59,268 bases of DNA from a virus: IMG/VR virus record IMGVR_UViG_3300028024_000010, positions 1-59,268 of that record. One strand, written 5' to 3'. The first letter of the stretch is position 1. Each line of letters opens with the position of its first letter. Below are positions 7,086 through 14,423 of this stretch, in pieces. The position numbers were made by a program, and so were the translations under genes. The notes beneath the pieces were generated by a model. It did not search any database and had not been told where the DNA came from. It saw only the letters and a program-made list of their open reading frames with translations.

Positions 7086-7241
7086 GGCGAAATCGCGTTT
7101 CAACGCGATATTTTCTCGAACGAGATATCAAGCCATGCGACTAAATCGCGACGGATGGAGGACAAGCTATTGTCAGAAAAGGGGAAAATAGGCCGTGAAG
7201 CCGACCTAGGGACAGGCGCAGTCGATATAGGGAATCGCGTT
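7059..7241. promoter_or_regulatory. operator cluster AATCGCGTT / AACGCGATT on the repressor-distal side
   Basis: Copies of AATCGCG(T/A) occur at 7059-7067, 7068-7076, 7091-7099, 7143-7151 and 7233-7241. The pair at 7091-7110 is a perfect inverted repeat: ATCGCGTT, TC, AACGCGAT. Next to it lies TCTCG-AA-CGAGA (7115-7126). Clustering of one half-site between the repressor gene and the leftward genes is what a lambda-like left operator region looks like. The 376 bases between 6919 and 7294 hold these sites, the leftward promoter and two hairpins, and I see no gene there. Confidence 0.75.
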
Positions 7242-7275
7242 CAAGGGACCTAGAATTGCTTCCGGTGATTTTTTC

Positions 7276-7294
7276 GGGCCCTTTTCGAGGGCCC
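7276..7294. other. GGGCCC hairpin at the end of the repressor gene
   Basis: GGGCCC, 7-base loop, GGGCCC immediately follows the repressor stop codon. On the minus strand it is followed by a run of A, not T, so it does not fit a textbook terminator for the repressor message. On the plus strand the T-run lies before it. Probably a transcript 3' end or processing element. Confidence 0.45.
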
Positions 7295-8239
7295 TCAGGT
7301 CATCTTGAGATCGGTGATCCGATAGATGCCAACCACTTTCGATCGCTCCAGCTTAACGGTCTTCTCCGGATTGAGCTGACGCAATTCGACATAGGTATCG
7401 GTCTTGCGGACGAATTTCTTGACGATCGCCATATGCTCCTGCAGCTCGACAACGACATCATCGCCCGCTCGCGCTGGCAATCGTGGATCCAAGATCACGG
7501 TCTCGCCTGGCTGGAATCTCGGCAGCATGCTTTCGAAGGAGACAAGAAGCCCGGCGGCATCAGAAACACCGCGTAACCTTGCCGGCCGCTCGATGTACAT
7601 GACGGGATTCTGATAATCGATCTCGCTTCCGTCAAAACTACCTTTGACCGAACCGAAAACGGGGAGATCGGCATTACCCATATCACCCTCTCTTCCGAGC
7701 GAGAGATCGAATTCGGCGCTTCGCATAAGGTTATGAAAAATATTACTTTTTGGCGATGATCGCTCCAAGATATCAGCTTCCCCTTCATCCATGTTCCGAA
7801 GATCGGAAGGGGTGAGCCCAAGCAGATTGGCCAGCTTATCCCTCTCATCCTCATGTAGGACTATGGACGGAGAGTTATTAATAAATTCACCTAAATAGGT
7901 TTCAGGTCTTCCCAATTTCTTGGAAAGGAACTCAAGCTTATAGCCGATGGCCTCGGCCCGGTCGGCGATAAGTCGGCGCAGCGGACCTTCCGCGAGCCTG
8001 TCTTGGGGCACTTCCTCACCCAATAGCAGCTGCACAGGAATGCCCTCGGATTTGGCGATCTTGTCATAGGTCGCCATCACCATGCTGTGGGTGCGGCACG
8101 CCAGAAAATCACGCACTGTCGCGGCGGCCACGCCGGCTTTTTTGCAGATGCCGTTCATCTTTCGTGGGCGCGCGTCGAAAAAGGCCTGCAGCGCGGCGCG
8201 TCGTTTCTGTTCGATAATATCCACTGTTTTCTTGGGCAT
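7295..8239 (-). CDS. prophage repressor, XRE HTH plus S24 LexA-like domain
   Basis: 314 residues from ATG 8239 (MPKKTVDI). The N-terminal DNA-binding part (about 10-75) includes NGICKKAGVAAATVRDFL. A second HTH-like segment is present at about 85-145 (LSKKLGRPETYLGEFI). The C-terminal 110 residues are an S24 peptidase fold with the Ser region SFESMLPRFQPGE and the Lys region MAIVKKF, the two catalytic positions of LexA/CI proteins. The usual Ala-Gly cleavage pair is not obvious (PVFGSVKG occupies the place). It lies between the two operator regions, divergent from the small XRE gene, as lambda cI lies opposite cro. It should maintain lysogeny by blocking both early promoters. Whether it self-cleaves on DNA damage is uncertain. 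Confidence 0.9.
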   Translation of the reverse strand: MPKKTVDIIEQKRRAALQAFFDARPRKMNGICKKAGVAAATVRDFLACRTHSMVMATYDKIAKSEGIPVQLLLGEEVPQDRLAEGPLRRLIADRAEAIGYKLEFLSKKLGRPETYLGEFINNSPSIVLHEDERDKLANLLGLTPSDLRNMDEGEADILERSSPKSNIFHNLMRSAEFDLSLGREGDMGNADLPVFGSVKGSFDGSEIDYQNPVMYIERPARLRGVSDAAGLLVSFESMLPRFQPGETVILDPRLPARAGDDVVVELQEHMAIVKKFVRKTDTYVELRQLNPEKTVKLERSKVVGIYRITDLKMT

Positions 8240-8249
8240 AGCGCATTTT

Positions 8250-8322
8250 AACGCGCTTCGCGGTTTAACGCGCGCGCGAAGTAACGCGATTACGTTTGAC
8301 AATGTCGCGCCAAAACGCGATT
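8250..8322. promoter_or_regulatory. right operator cluster between repressor and XRE gene
   Basis: AACGCG cores at 8250-8255 and 8267-8272, and full AACGCGATT at 8283-8291 and 8314-8322. The last forms an imperfect dyad with TCGCG at 8305-8309 and overlaps the -10 of the rightward promoter. Spacing of the cores resembles tandem repressor operators. Sites nearest 8239 would also cover the repressor's own promoter, giving autoregulation. Confidence 0.75.
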
Positions 8323-8324
8323 AT
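8296..8324 (+). promoter_or_regulatory. rightward early promoter (PR)
   Basis: TTGACA at 8296-8301, 17-base spacer, GATTAT at 8319-8324. Expected transcription start is 8331 or 8332, which is the A of the ATG of the small XRE gene, so the transcript would have no leader. The spacer is nearly the same as in the leftward promoter. Confidence 0.85.
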
Positions 8325-8331
8325 CCGTGCT

Positions 8332-8583
8332 ATGTTCATTGCCAAATCCATCGAGAAGATCAGAGCGTTCCGTGTCAGCCAAGGCTGGACGCTGAGCAAA
8401 CTCGCGCGCGAAGCAGGCCTGCGCGAGAGTTCCATCCGCGATCTCGATCGCGACAGCTGGAACCCTGAAAGCAAGACGCTGCGTAAGCTGGAGACGATCA
8501 TTCCGCCGGGGTTCGAGCCATCGACTATCGAAGGCCTAGCCGAGATCAGCGTTGTTTCTTCGTCGGAAGGGCCGGACCAATGA
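8332..8583 (+). CDS. small XRE-type regulator, Cro-like position
   Basis: 83 residues from ATG 8332 (MFIAKSIEKIRAF). A helix-turn-helix is clear: QGWTLSKLAREAGLRESSIRDLDRD. There is no ribosome site before this ATG, and the promoter places the transcript start at the ATG, so it is probably translated as a leaderless message. Position and direction match lambda cro: divergent from the repressor and first on the rightward transcript. It likely binds the same operators and tips the switch to lytic growth. Its 3' end overlaps the convergent gene 8546-8797 by 38 bases. Confidence 0.85.
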   Translation: MFIAKSIEKIRAFRVSQGWTLSKLAREAGLRESSIRDLDRDSWNPESKTLRKLETIIPPGFEPSTIEGLAEISVVSSSEGPDQ

Positions 8584-8797
8584 TCTCGTCCGCGGCGATG
8601 CGCATGTATTCACGTCCGCGCATCTCGTCACTGGGCGCCCAGCCATTGCGAAATTGGAAATTGTCTATCGAGTGCTCCACGCCTTGCGTGAAAGCCTTGG
8701 CGAATTTCGGATTGCTATGGAAGGCGTGGGCGAGGAGCTGTGTCAAGATGATCTGCACCGCCAGGGCTTCGGCGCGTTCCTTGAATTTCCGCATCAT
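8546..8797 (-). CDS. small hypothetical protein, convergent with the XRE gene
   Basis: 83 residues, with GGGAAAGGAAA directly before the ATG pair at 8792-8797. The sequence (KFKERAEALAVQIILTQLLAHAFHSNP, then REYMRIAADEIIGPAL) is helical and looks like a real protein. The opposite strand over this stretch carries an open frame of poor composition, which I reject. No family recognised. Confidence 0.65.
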   Translation of the reverse strand: MMRKFKERAEALAVQIILTQLLAHAFHSNPKFAKAFTQGVEHSIDNFQFRNGWAPSDEMRGREYMRIAADEIIGPALPTKKQR

Positions 8798-9025
8798 TTT
8801 CCTTTCCCTTCCGGCGGCTGCTCTGCGAACCCTGCCAGGCTCGCTCCCAACTGCCGCCGTTTGTCGCCAGGTGCTTTGATGGGCGCTTCAACAGCCATCC
8901 GCACCTTTATCGATCAGCCCGCGCCACAGCGCCGGCTGAGTTCGCGTCCGCTTCGAGAACCGCGAGCTATTCCAAGACACCGGGCTCTCTCATCGCGTGG
9001 AAATCATGCGATGGAGAGAGCCGAA

Positions 9026-9418
9026 ATGTCCTCCCCCAATATCGGGAAAGTTTTTCCGAACCCGCGCCAGTGCCGCGACGAGCATCGCGCCCGCATCGCA
9101 GCGGCACTGCGCCTTGCCCTGCAGAGCGGCCACTGGACCAAAGAGCAGATCATCTCGACCGCTCACATCGATCGGAAGACGCTCGATAACTGGCTGAATG
9201 GCTATTGCGATCCGACCAGCTGGCGCATCGCCGAAGTCTCGAAGCTGCTCGGCCCCTGGTTCTTCATGCATATCTTCGGCGGCGATGTCGGCCGCGCCAT
9301 GTTCGAGCGATTGCAGGCGCGCGTCGCCGCGGCACTCAGCCAGCAGAGCATGGACGCCGACCTGCAGGAGATCGCTTTCCAGATGTCAGAGCTCAAAGCT
9401 GCAGGAGGCAAACGATGA
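9026..9418 (+). CDS. HTH-containing early protein
   Basis: 130 residues from ATG 9026 (MSSPNIGKVF), preceded by GGAGAGAGCCG. The central part (TKEQIISTAHIDRKTLDNWLNGYCDPTSWRIAE) is a helix-turn-helix-like segment. A well-formed C-terminal helix follows (MFERLQARVAAALSQQS). It may be a second-layer regulator of early transcription, comparable in position to lambda cII, but this is inference. It is followed at once by a 33-residue coupled frame. Confidence 0.65.
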   Translation: MSSPNIGKVFPNPRQCRDEHRARIAAALRLALQSGHWTKEQIISTAHIDRKTLDNWLNGYCDPTSWRIAEVSKLLGPWFFMHIFGGDVGRAMFERLQARVAAALSQQSMDADLQEIAFQMSELKAAGGKR

Positions 9419-9516
9419 GCGGTAAACCGGGCTTTCTCCCGAGCATCCAGATCAAGATTCCCTTCACGTCCTGGGTCGTGACACTCGCCGTGCCGGCCTG
9501 GATCAGCCGTATCTGA
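9415..9516 (+). CDS. possible 33-residue peptide
   Basis: Starts MSGKPGFLPSIQIKI within the stop of the gene before it (ATGA) and ends ISRI. Contains one short hydrophobic stretch. Coupling is the only support. The 164 bases that follow, up to 9680, hold no gene that I can see. Confidence 0.38.
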   Translation: MSGKPGFLPSIQIKIPFTSWVVTLAVPAWISRI

Positions 9517-9680
9517 CTTTCTGAAATCCAAGGGGGAAGCATCCGGTCCCCGATCATTCGGGCGCGCGATCCGGCGGTCGATCGGCGGCCGACCGGGCAT
9601 ACCAAGCAGCGATTGGGGCGCCCTGATTCATTTCCCGATCGCAGCAAGCCGCCGACCTGACCCCACCTGAGGAGAGCCAT

Positions 9681-10343
9681 ATGGCCGACAAACTGCCCAA
9701 GCCGAAGAGCAAGAAGTCCGCGTCAAGCGACGCACCGGCATCGCCGGAGAAGGCAACTGCCAAGGTCACGGCCTCGGCGCAGCCGCCGGCGCCGAACGCG
9801 CTGACCGACAAGCAGACGAAGGATTTCGCCGTGAAGGCGGTCAGGCTCGAGAAGGCCTATCAGGAGACACGCGAGCGCTGCACCGGCGAGATCTCGAGCG
9901 CGCAGGGTCTCTACCGGGCACATCTGAAGGACTTCAAGAAGCAGGGCGGCAATCCCGATATCCTGACCAAGTTCATCGCTCTGGCGAAACGCGATCCCGA
10001 GGAAGTCGCCCGCGAGACCCGCCAGCTCAATCAGCTCGCCAAGCTGATGGAACTGCCGCTCTTCGCGCATCTCGGCGTCATGGATGATGGCCGCACCACC
10101 GCCACGGCGATCGAGGACGACAAGGGCGACCCGCTCGCCAGGCTCGAGGCCGAAGGCTATGCCTCCGGTAAGGCCGGCAAGACGATGTCGGAATGTAAGT
10201 TCGCCGAGGAGACACCGGAGCATGATGCCTGGCTCAAGGGCTGGAAGAAGGCCTTGGGCGAGAATGCCGGCGTCAAGGCTCTGCCGGCCGGCCGGGCCAA
10301 GGCGAATGGCAAGCACGGTGCGACGGGAGCGACGGCGCACTGA
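9681..10343 (+). CDS. GapR-like protein with RMF-like C-terminus
   Basis: 220 residues behind GAGGAG. Residues 1-40 are a Lys/Ala/Ser/Pro-rich tail. Residues 50-140 (AYRLEK-type helices, then FIALAKRDPEEVARETRQLNQLA) resemble the GapR/DUF2312 coiled-coil domain that clamps overtwisted DNA in alphaproteobacteria. Residues 155-200 (EAEGYASGKAGK, then DAWLKGWKKA) look like ribosome modulation factor, a short stress protein. The combination is unusual. It sits at the head of the replication operon, which suits a DNA-topology or nucleoid role. Similarity is by eye and the GapR part is only moderate. Confidence 0.6.
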   Translation: MADKLPKPKSKKSASSDAPASPEKATAKVTASAQPPAPNALTDKQTKDFAVKAVRLEKAYQETRERCTGEISSAQGLYRAHLKDFKKQGGNPDILTKFIALAKRDPEEVARETRQLNQLAKLMELPLFAHLGVMDDGRTTATAIEDDKGDPLARLEAEGYASGKAGKTMSECKFAEETPEHDAWLKGWKKALGENAGVKALPAGRAKANGKHGATGATAH

Positions 10344-10345
10344 TT

Positions 10346-11185
10346 ATGAAGGCGGGCGAACTATATCAGGCGCTGCTACAGCCGGCCGGGAACTTGGAAA
10401 CATGTTACCGGCCGGTCGGCGGTCTAAATGATCCGGCTCGCTGCAAGCGGCTGCGTGAGATCGCCCTGTTTTTGGCGACGGCGCAGAAGTTCGAATGCGC
10501 CTATGAAGGCGTTCTTGACGATCAGGTATTACACGCCACCTCGGTCGATTTCTTTCGGGCAGGCGCCCTGCGGTTGCCTTATCCGCTCTGCTATTTCGAG
10601 TTCTTCGGCTGCCATGAAACAAATAAGGCCATGAGGTTGAGCGGCATCGTAACTGAGATAGGTCCAGGCAATATCGACATGACCGTCTTTGCTTTTGATG
10701 GCGGCCAATGGTGGGACTTCGGCGCGAAGGTCAGGACCGGTCCATTTTTACGCAGCACCGAGACGGCCGTGCTGGAAGAGGCGCCGGAGTGCTACAACGA
10801 AGAAGGAATGCGCTATATCGAGCGCAACGCAACGCGCTGCACCCAATACCTGACGACGCTCCTGCTTTTCCTGGATACCAAGCATGCATCTGTCCGACCA
10901 ATGGCAGGCGCGTCCGATCGAGTAAATGAGCGCCGAGCGAATGACGGCAAGAAGCCAATATTTGACTACAACATCGTCAAGTTGCAGCCGGCAGACAAGA
11001 TTAGGGCGGACTTGGGCGGAACGCATGCTTCACCCAGGCCTCACCAGCGTCGCGGGCACAAGAGGATGTTGCGCGCCGGTGGCGAGACCTATGTTTCGCC
11101 GTGCCTTGTCGGTGTCTCTGGGAGGGGAGTGATCGACAAGCATTACTTGGTCGCCCCGTCTGACAAAGGGGGTGGCGCGAAATGA
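10346..11185 (+). CDS. phage early protein, unknown function
   Basis: 279 residues. The first half is alpha-beta (LREIALFLATAQKF, then LPYPLCYFEFFG). The C-terminal 70 residues have a basic conserved-looking signature: GGTHASPRPHQRRGHKR followed by a beta segment ending GVIDKHYLV. I have seen this tail in hypothetical proteins of many temperate phages, but the function is not known to me. It is coupled to the RuvC-like gene by a 4-base overlap. Confidence 0.7.
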   Translation: MKAGELYQALLQPAGNLETCYRPVGGLNDPARCKRLREIALFLATAQKFECAYEGVLDDQVLHATSVDFFRAGALRLPYPLCYFEFFGCHETNKAMRLSGIVTEIGPGNIDMTVFAFDGGQWWDFGAKVRTGPFLRSTETAVLEEAPECYNEEGMRYIERNATRCTQYLTTLLLFLDTKHASVRPMAGASDRVNERRANDGKKPIFDYNIVKLQPADKIRADLGGTHASPRPHQRRGHKRMLRAGGETYVSPCLVGVSGRGVIDKHYLVAPSDKGGGAK

Positions 11186-11685
11186 GCCGCCGCCTTGCTT
11201 TTTATGATCTGTCGAAATCGGTCGGCTGGGCTTTCGCAGAGGATCGGCTTTCGCCGAGATTCGGATGCAAGGAGTTTCCGCGCGGCCAATACGCGACCAC
11301 TGGGCAGGTGTTTCATAAATTCCGCTGCTGGCTTGTTGACGAATTCATTAAATGGGATCCGACGGACGTTGCCTTCGAAGCGCCGATGTTCGCCGGGAAT
11401 GCTGGCGAGGTCGCCTATCTTCTCATCGGCATGGCGGCGATCACCGAAGAGCTGTGCAATGAGCGCGGCGTACCTTGCTATCAGCAGACGCCAGACGAGA
11501 TCCGCAAGCACCTCCTCGGCTTTGCCAGGGGCAATGACATCAAGGGCCATGTCGGCTTCAAGCTGCGCCAGCTCGGCTATGATGTGGTCGACCATAATGC
11601 TGCTGATGCCTTGGCCGGCCTCATCTACATGCAGGACTGCTTCTTGCCTGAATCCGCAACCGTTCTCGCCGGAGCCGCACAATGA
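11182..11685 (+). CDS. RuvC-like Holliday junction resolvase
   Basis: 167 residues with the RNase H-fold layout of phage RuvC-like nucleases. First strand LAFYDLSKSVGWAF carries the first acidic residue; FEAPMF (about residue 65) carries the conserved Glu; DVVDHNAADALAGL near residue 140 gives the late acidic pair. It would cut branched DNA made during replication and recombination, and fits with the annealing protein encoded in the left arm. 4-base overlaps on both sides. Confidence 0.82.
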   Translation: MSRRLAFYDLSKSVGWAFAEDRLSPRFGCKEFPRGQYATTGQVFHKFRCWLVDEFIKWDPTDVAFEAPMFAGNAGEVAYLLIGMAAITEELCNERGVPCYQQTPDEIRKHLLGFARGNDIKGHVGFKLRQLGYDVVDHNAADALAGLIYMQDCFLPESATVLAGAAQ

Positions 11686-11888
11686 CCGGCGAGCGAAACC
11701 CAGGCCCTGATTGCAGCCTCTTTGTCGGCGACCGCATCGTCCATATGGAAGGCTGGGAAGGCGCCGTTGAGGCGATCAGCATCCTTGCCGATGGTGCGAT
11801 CGAGGTCAAAGTCTCCCGCGACACCGGCGGCACCTGGACCGGGCTTCGCGGCTATCTGCAATTCGATGGCCGCGACAGGGCGGCATAG
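11682..11888 (+). CDS. small beta-rich hypothetical protein
   Basis: 68 residues. GDRIVHMEGWEGAVEAISILADGAIEV has the rhythm of a small SH3/KOW-like barrel. ATG overlaps the stop of the resolvase gene. Family not recognised. After it come 102 bases with no convincing gene. Confidence 0.6.
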   Translation: MTGERNPGPDCSLFVGDRIVHMEGWEGAVEAISILADGAIEVKVSRDTGGTWTGLRGYLQFDGRDRAA

Positions 11889-11990
11889 GGGGCGAGATGT
11901 TCAAGAATGTTCTGCTGGGCGCTAGGTCACCAAGCTTCGTCTCCATGTGGATATGAGCCGGCGATAACAGGTTGACGGACGGGGACGAAC

Positions 11991-12869
11991 ATGGGGCAGG
12001 CAATACTGGCGATCCAGGAACCGGTAACACAGCTTTCCGAGCTCGGTGAGCGGCCGCAGCTGGTCTGGCTGCCGATCGGCAAGCTTGATACCGATACCTC
12101 CTATCAGCGCAGCATGGCCGGCACCGCCAGTCAAAGGCTGATCCGCCATATTGCCCTGAATTTCAGCTGGTCGCGCTTCCAGGTCCTGACCGTCACGCCG
12201 AAGCCCGCGGAAGGCTGGGACATTCCCGGTTGGCTGATCATCGACGGCCAGCACAGGGCGGCCGCAGCGCTTCTGCGCGGCGACATCGCCGACCTACCAT
12301 GCATTATTCTCGATCTGCCCGATCGCGCCAGCCAGGCGCAGGCCTTCGTCGCCTTGAACCGTGACCGGGTCGCCATCAACCGGATGCAGATGCACCACGC
12401 CGCCGCTGCAGCGGGCGATCCAGCCTCGATCCAGCTCAATGAGATCTGCGCCGCCGCCGGCATCGAGATCCCGCGCAACGTCGTGCCAAAAGGTATTCTC
12501 AAGCCAAATCAGACGATGGCCGTCTCAACCCTGCAGCGGATCCTGCGCGAACAGGGTGCCGCGACCATGCATGGCACATTGAAACTCACACGTATGGCCT
12601 GGCCGAGCCGGCCCTGCCCCGCGGATCTCATCGACGGCCTCGCCTTTTTCATCTCAAACCAACGCGGCGCGTTCGATGCCGATCATCTCCTGACAATCCT
12701 GAAACTCAGAATGCCGGATTCCTGGCTCGAGATCAGCCGGCGCCGGAAATATGAGGACAAGTGCAAGATCACCCGCGCTGTAACGCTGTCGATCATGGCC
12801 ACCTACAACGCCAAGGCGCCTGCCGGATTGCCGAAGCTGAAGCTGGAGGCCGTCGATGCCAGCGCCTAG
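11991..12869 (+). CDS. ParB/Srx-like protein
   Basis: 292 residues. The N-terminal half has the ParB/sulfiredoxin-fold pattern: LVWLPIGKLDTDTSYQR, then GWLIIDGQHRAAAALL (the GxHR signature) and LPCIILDLPDRASQAQAF. The C-terminal half is helical, with MAVSTLQRILREQG. Such phage proteins are relatives of plasmid partition ParB and may bind DNA or hydrolyse nucleotides. There is no ParA beside it, so plasmid-like partition is not supported. It lies just before a Cys-rich protein with which it overlaps by 14 bases. Confidence 0.75.
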   Translation: MGQAILAIQEPVTQLSELGERPQLVWLPIGKLDTDTSYQRSMAGTASQRLIRHIALNFSWSRFQVLTVTPKPAEGWDIPGWLIIDGQHRAAAALLRGDIADLPCIILDLPDRASQAQAFVALNRDRVAINRMQMHHAAAAAGDPASIQLNEICAAAGIEIPRNVVPKGILKPNQTMAVSTLQRILREQGAATMHGTLKLTRMAWPSRPCPADLIDGLAFFISNQRGAFDADHLLTILKLRMPDSWLEISRRRKYEDKCKITRAVTLSIMATYNAKAPAGLPKLKLEAVDASA

Positions 12870-14025
12870 CAAGCTTCCGCCGATCAGCCGGAAAGAAGCC
12901 GAGTATTTGATCGCCGTTCACATCGCCGATAAGGGCGTCACGCTCTGCAAGGCGGGCGTCGCCATCGGGGCACCTGTGCATCAGTTGCAGGCCGACCCCG
13001 CAACGATGTTGAAATTTCCGGATGAGAGATCGCTTCCTGCGACCCGTGGCGGCGCGCAAGCACAGATCAAGGAGATCGCGCGGCGGAAACAGGAATTCAT
13101 TGAGATCAATACTCAGCCCGGCTTCAAACCCGGGATCGATGTGCCGCCAAAGCCGGCCCCGCGGCCTGTCCAAGTAGCGGTCCATGCCGCGAAACCGCTG
13201 GCCACGCCCAAGACCGTCACGCCGCAGGCCCTGGCGCCGGTTGCGGCGGATGCCAATGGGGGGGGCATGCCGGCTAGGAACGCCCATACCCAACACGCGG
13301 GGCCGAAGCGCCGCTTCGAGAAGCATTTCAGGCCGGGCAAGCCCCGTGTCCTGGCGCGCGACCACGACGCTGTCACCGCCAGCCATACGATGTTTGTTTC
13401 GACGGTCAAGCCAGCGGCCGGCGAGTTCCAGCTGCTGAAATCCGGCGAGCATCAGCGCAAGATCGGCAGCCATGTCGTCAAGGGCGACTGGGCGCAGATG
13501 CCGATCTTCACCCTGACGCTCGAGGAGCGGGCGACCTGTCCGCGCAGCTGTCTGCACTGGCATGACTGCTATGGCAACAATATGTACTGGTCGACGCGGA
13601 TCTCGGCAGATGAGACCTTCCTGCCGAAGCTGGAACGTGAGCTCGGCGCCTTGAATATGATCCATCGGGGTGGCTTTGTCGTCCGGCTGCACATCCTTGG
13701 CGACTTCTTCTCGGCCGACTATGCGCGCTTCTGGCAACGGATGCTGGCGACATTCCGCGCCCTCAGGGTCTTCGGTTACACCGCACGGTCGCCGTCCGAT
13801 GACATCGGTGCCGTGATCGATGTCATGAACCGGGAATCAGCCGGCCATTGTGTCATCCGCTTCTCGAATGGTGTCGCCTATATCCCGCGCACGGTGACGA
13901 TCGACCGGCCGGAACAAGCCGGCGCAGCGATTGTCTGCCCGGCGCAGACCGAGAGGACTGCCTGCTGCGGCACCTGCGCGCTGTGCTGGTCGAGTGACAA
14001 ACCGATCGCTTTCCTGAGGCATTGA
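12856..14025 (+). CDS. Cys-rich phage protein of unknown function
   Basis: 389 residues. Residues 1-140 form a likely helix-turn-helix-type start (EAEYLIAVHIADKGVTLCKAGVAIG) and a long Pro/Ala/Lys linker. Residues 165-389 are a folded domain with ordered Cys: TCPRSCLHWHDCYGNNM at about residue 230 and CCGTCALCW near the end, with CPAQTERTAC between. Between them are FVVRLHILGDFFS and a Tyr/Arg-rich core. The Cys pattern suggests an iron-sulfur or zinc site. Similar domains occur in actinobacterial and proteobacterial phages as unnamed proteins. Its place between ParB-like and winged-helix genes suggests a role in early DNA metabolism. Confidence 0.72.
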   Translation: MPAPSKLPPISRKEAEYLIAVHIADKGVTLCKAGVAIGAPVHQLQADPATMLKFPDERSLPATRGGAQAQIKEIARRKQEFIEINTQPGFKPGIDVPPKPAPRPVQVAVHAAKPLATPKTVTPQALAPVAADANGGGMPARNAHTQHAGPKRRFEKHFRPGKPRVLARDHDAVTASHTMFVSTVKPAAGEFQLLKSGEHQRKIGSHVVKGDWAQMPIFTLTLEERATCPRSCLHWHDCYGNNMYWSTRISADETFLPKLERELGALNMIHRGGFVVRLHILGDFFSADYARFWQRMLATFRALRVFGYTARSPSDDIGAVIDVMNRESAGHCVIRFSNGVAYIPRTVTIDRPEQAGAAIVCPAQTERTACCGTCALCWSSDKPIAFLRH

Positions 14026-14027
14026 AG

Positions 14028-14423
14028 ATGGGAATCGATTGGCAACTCAATGCCCGGCGTCTGACCACGGATCTGGAGATGGCAACGGAACGGATCCGCG
14101 AACTTGAGGAGGCGCTCGGTGTCACCTTCCGCGGGGCGCCCTGCTTCGGCCTTACGAAAAGCGAGGAACGCCTGGTCGGCGCCTTCTTGAAAAACCGCTT
14201 CGTAACCAAACGCGCTGCTGCAGCAGCGATCTATATCGAGGGCCGCGACATGGCACCCAGCACTAACCTTCTCGGTGTCCATATCTCGCATCTTCGCCGC
14301 AAACTGGCGCCGTTCGAAATCCGCATCCGGACGGTTTATGCCGAAGGCTGGGCCATGGAGCCGCCTCACCAGGCGCGGCTGCGGGCGATCCAGGATGCCG
14401 CGGGACTGGCGGTGCAGGCATGA
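14028..14423 (+). CDS. OmpR-type winged-helix protein with coiled-coil start
   Basis: 131 residues from ATG 14028 (MGIDWQLN), with GAGG upstream. Residues 1-35 form a coiled coil (LEMATERIRELEEALG). The rest is a winged helix of the response-regulator output type: TKSEERLVGAFL, then HISHLRRKLAPFEIRIRTVYAEGWAM. It lacks a receiver domain. Alphaproteobacterial phages often carry such stand-alone domains, possibly to act at CtrA-type promoters; that part is inference. Confidence 0.8.
   Translation: MGIDWQLNARRLTTDLEMATERIRELEEALGVTFRGAPCFGLTKSEERLVGAFLKNRFVTKRAAAAAIYIEGRDMAPSTNLLGVHISHLRRKLAPFEIRIRTVYAEGWAMEPPHQARLRAIQDAAGLAVQA

Noticed and set aside
8552-9025. Upstream extension of the HTH gene 9026-9418
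   Set aside because: Poor protein composition and antisense to the plausible gene 8546-8797; the ribosome site supports the start at 9026.
11897-11956. 19-codon frame in the gap before the ParB-like gene
   Set aside because: Has a GGGCGAG-like site but is too short and has no other support.
11991-12869. Plasmid-type partition system (phage-plasmid)
   Set aside because: The ParB-like protein has no ParA beside it and no centromere-like repeats; integrase and attachment site point to an integrating phage.
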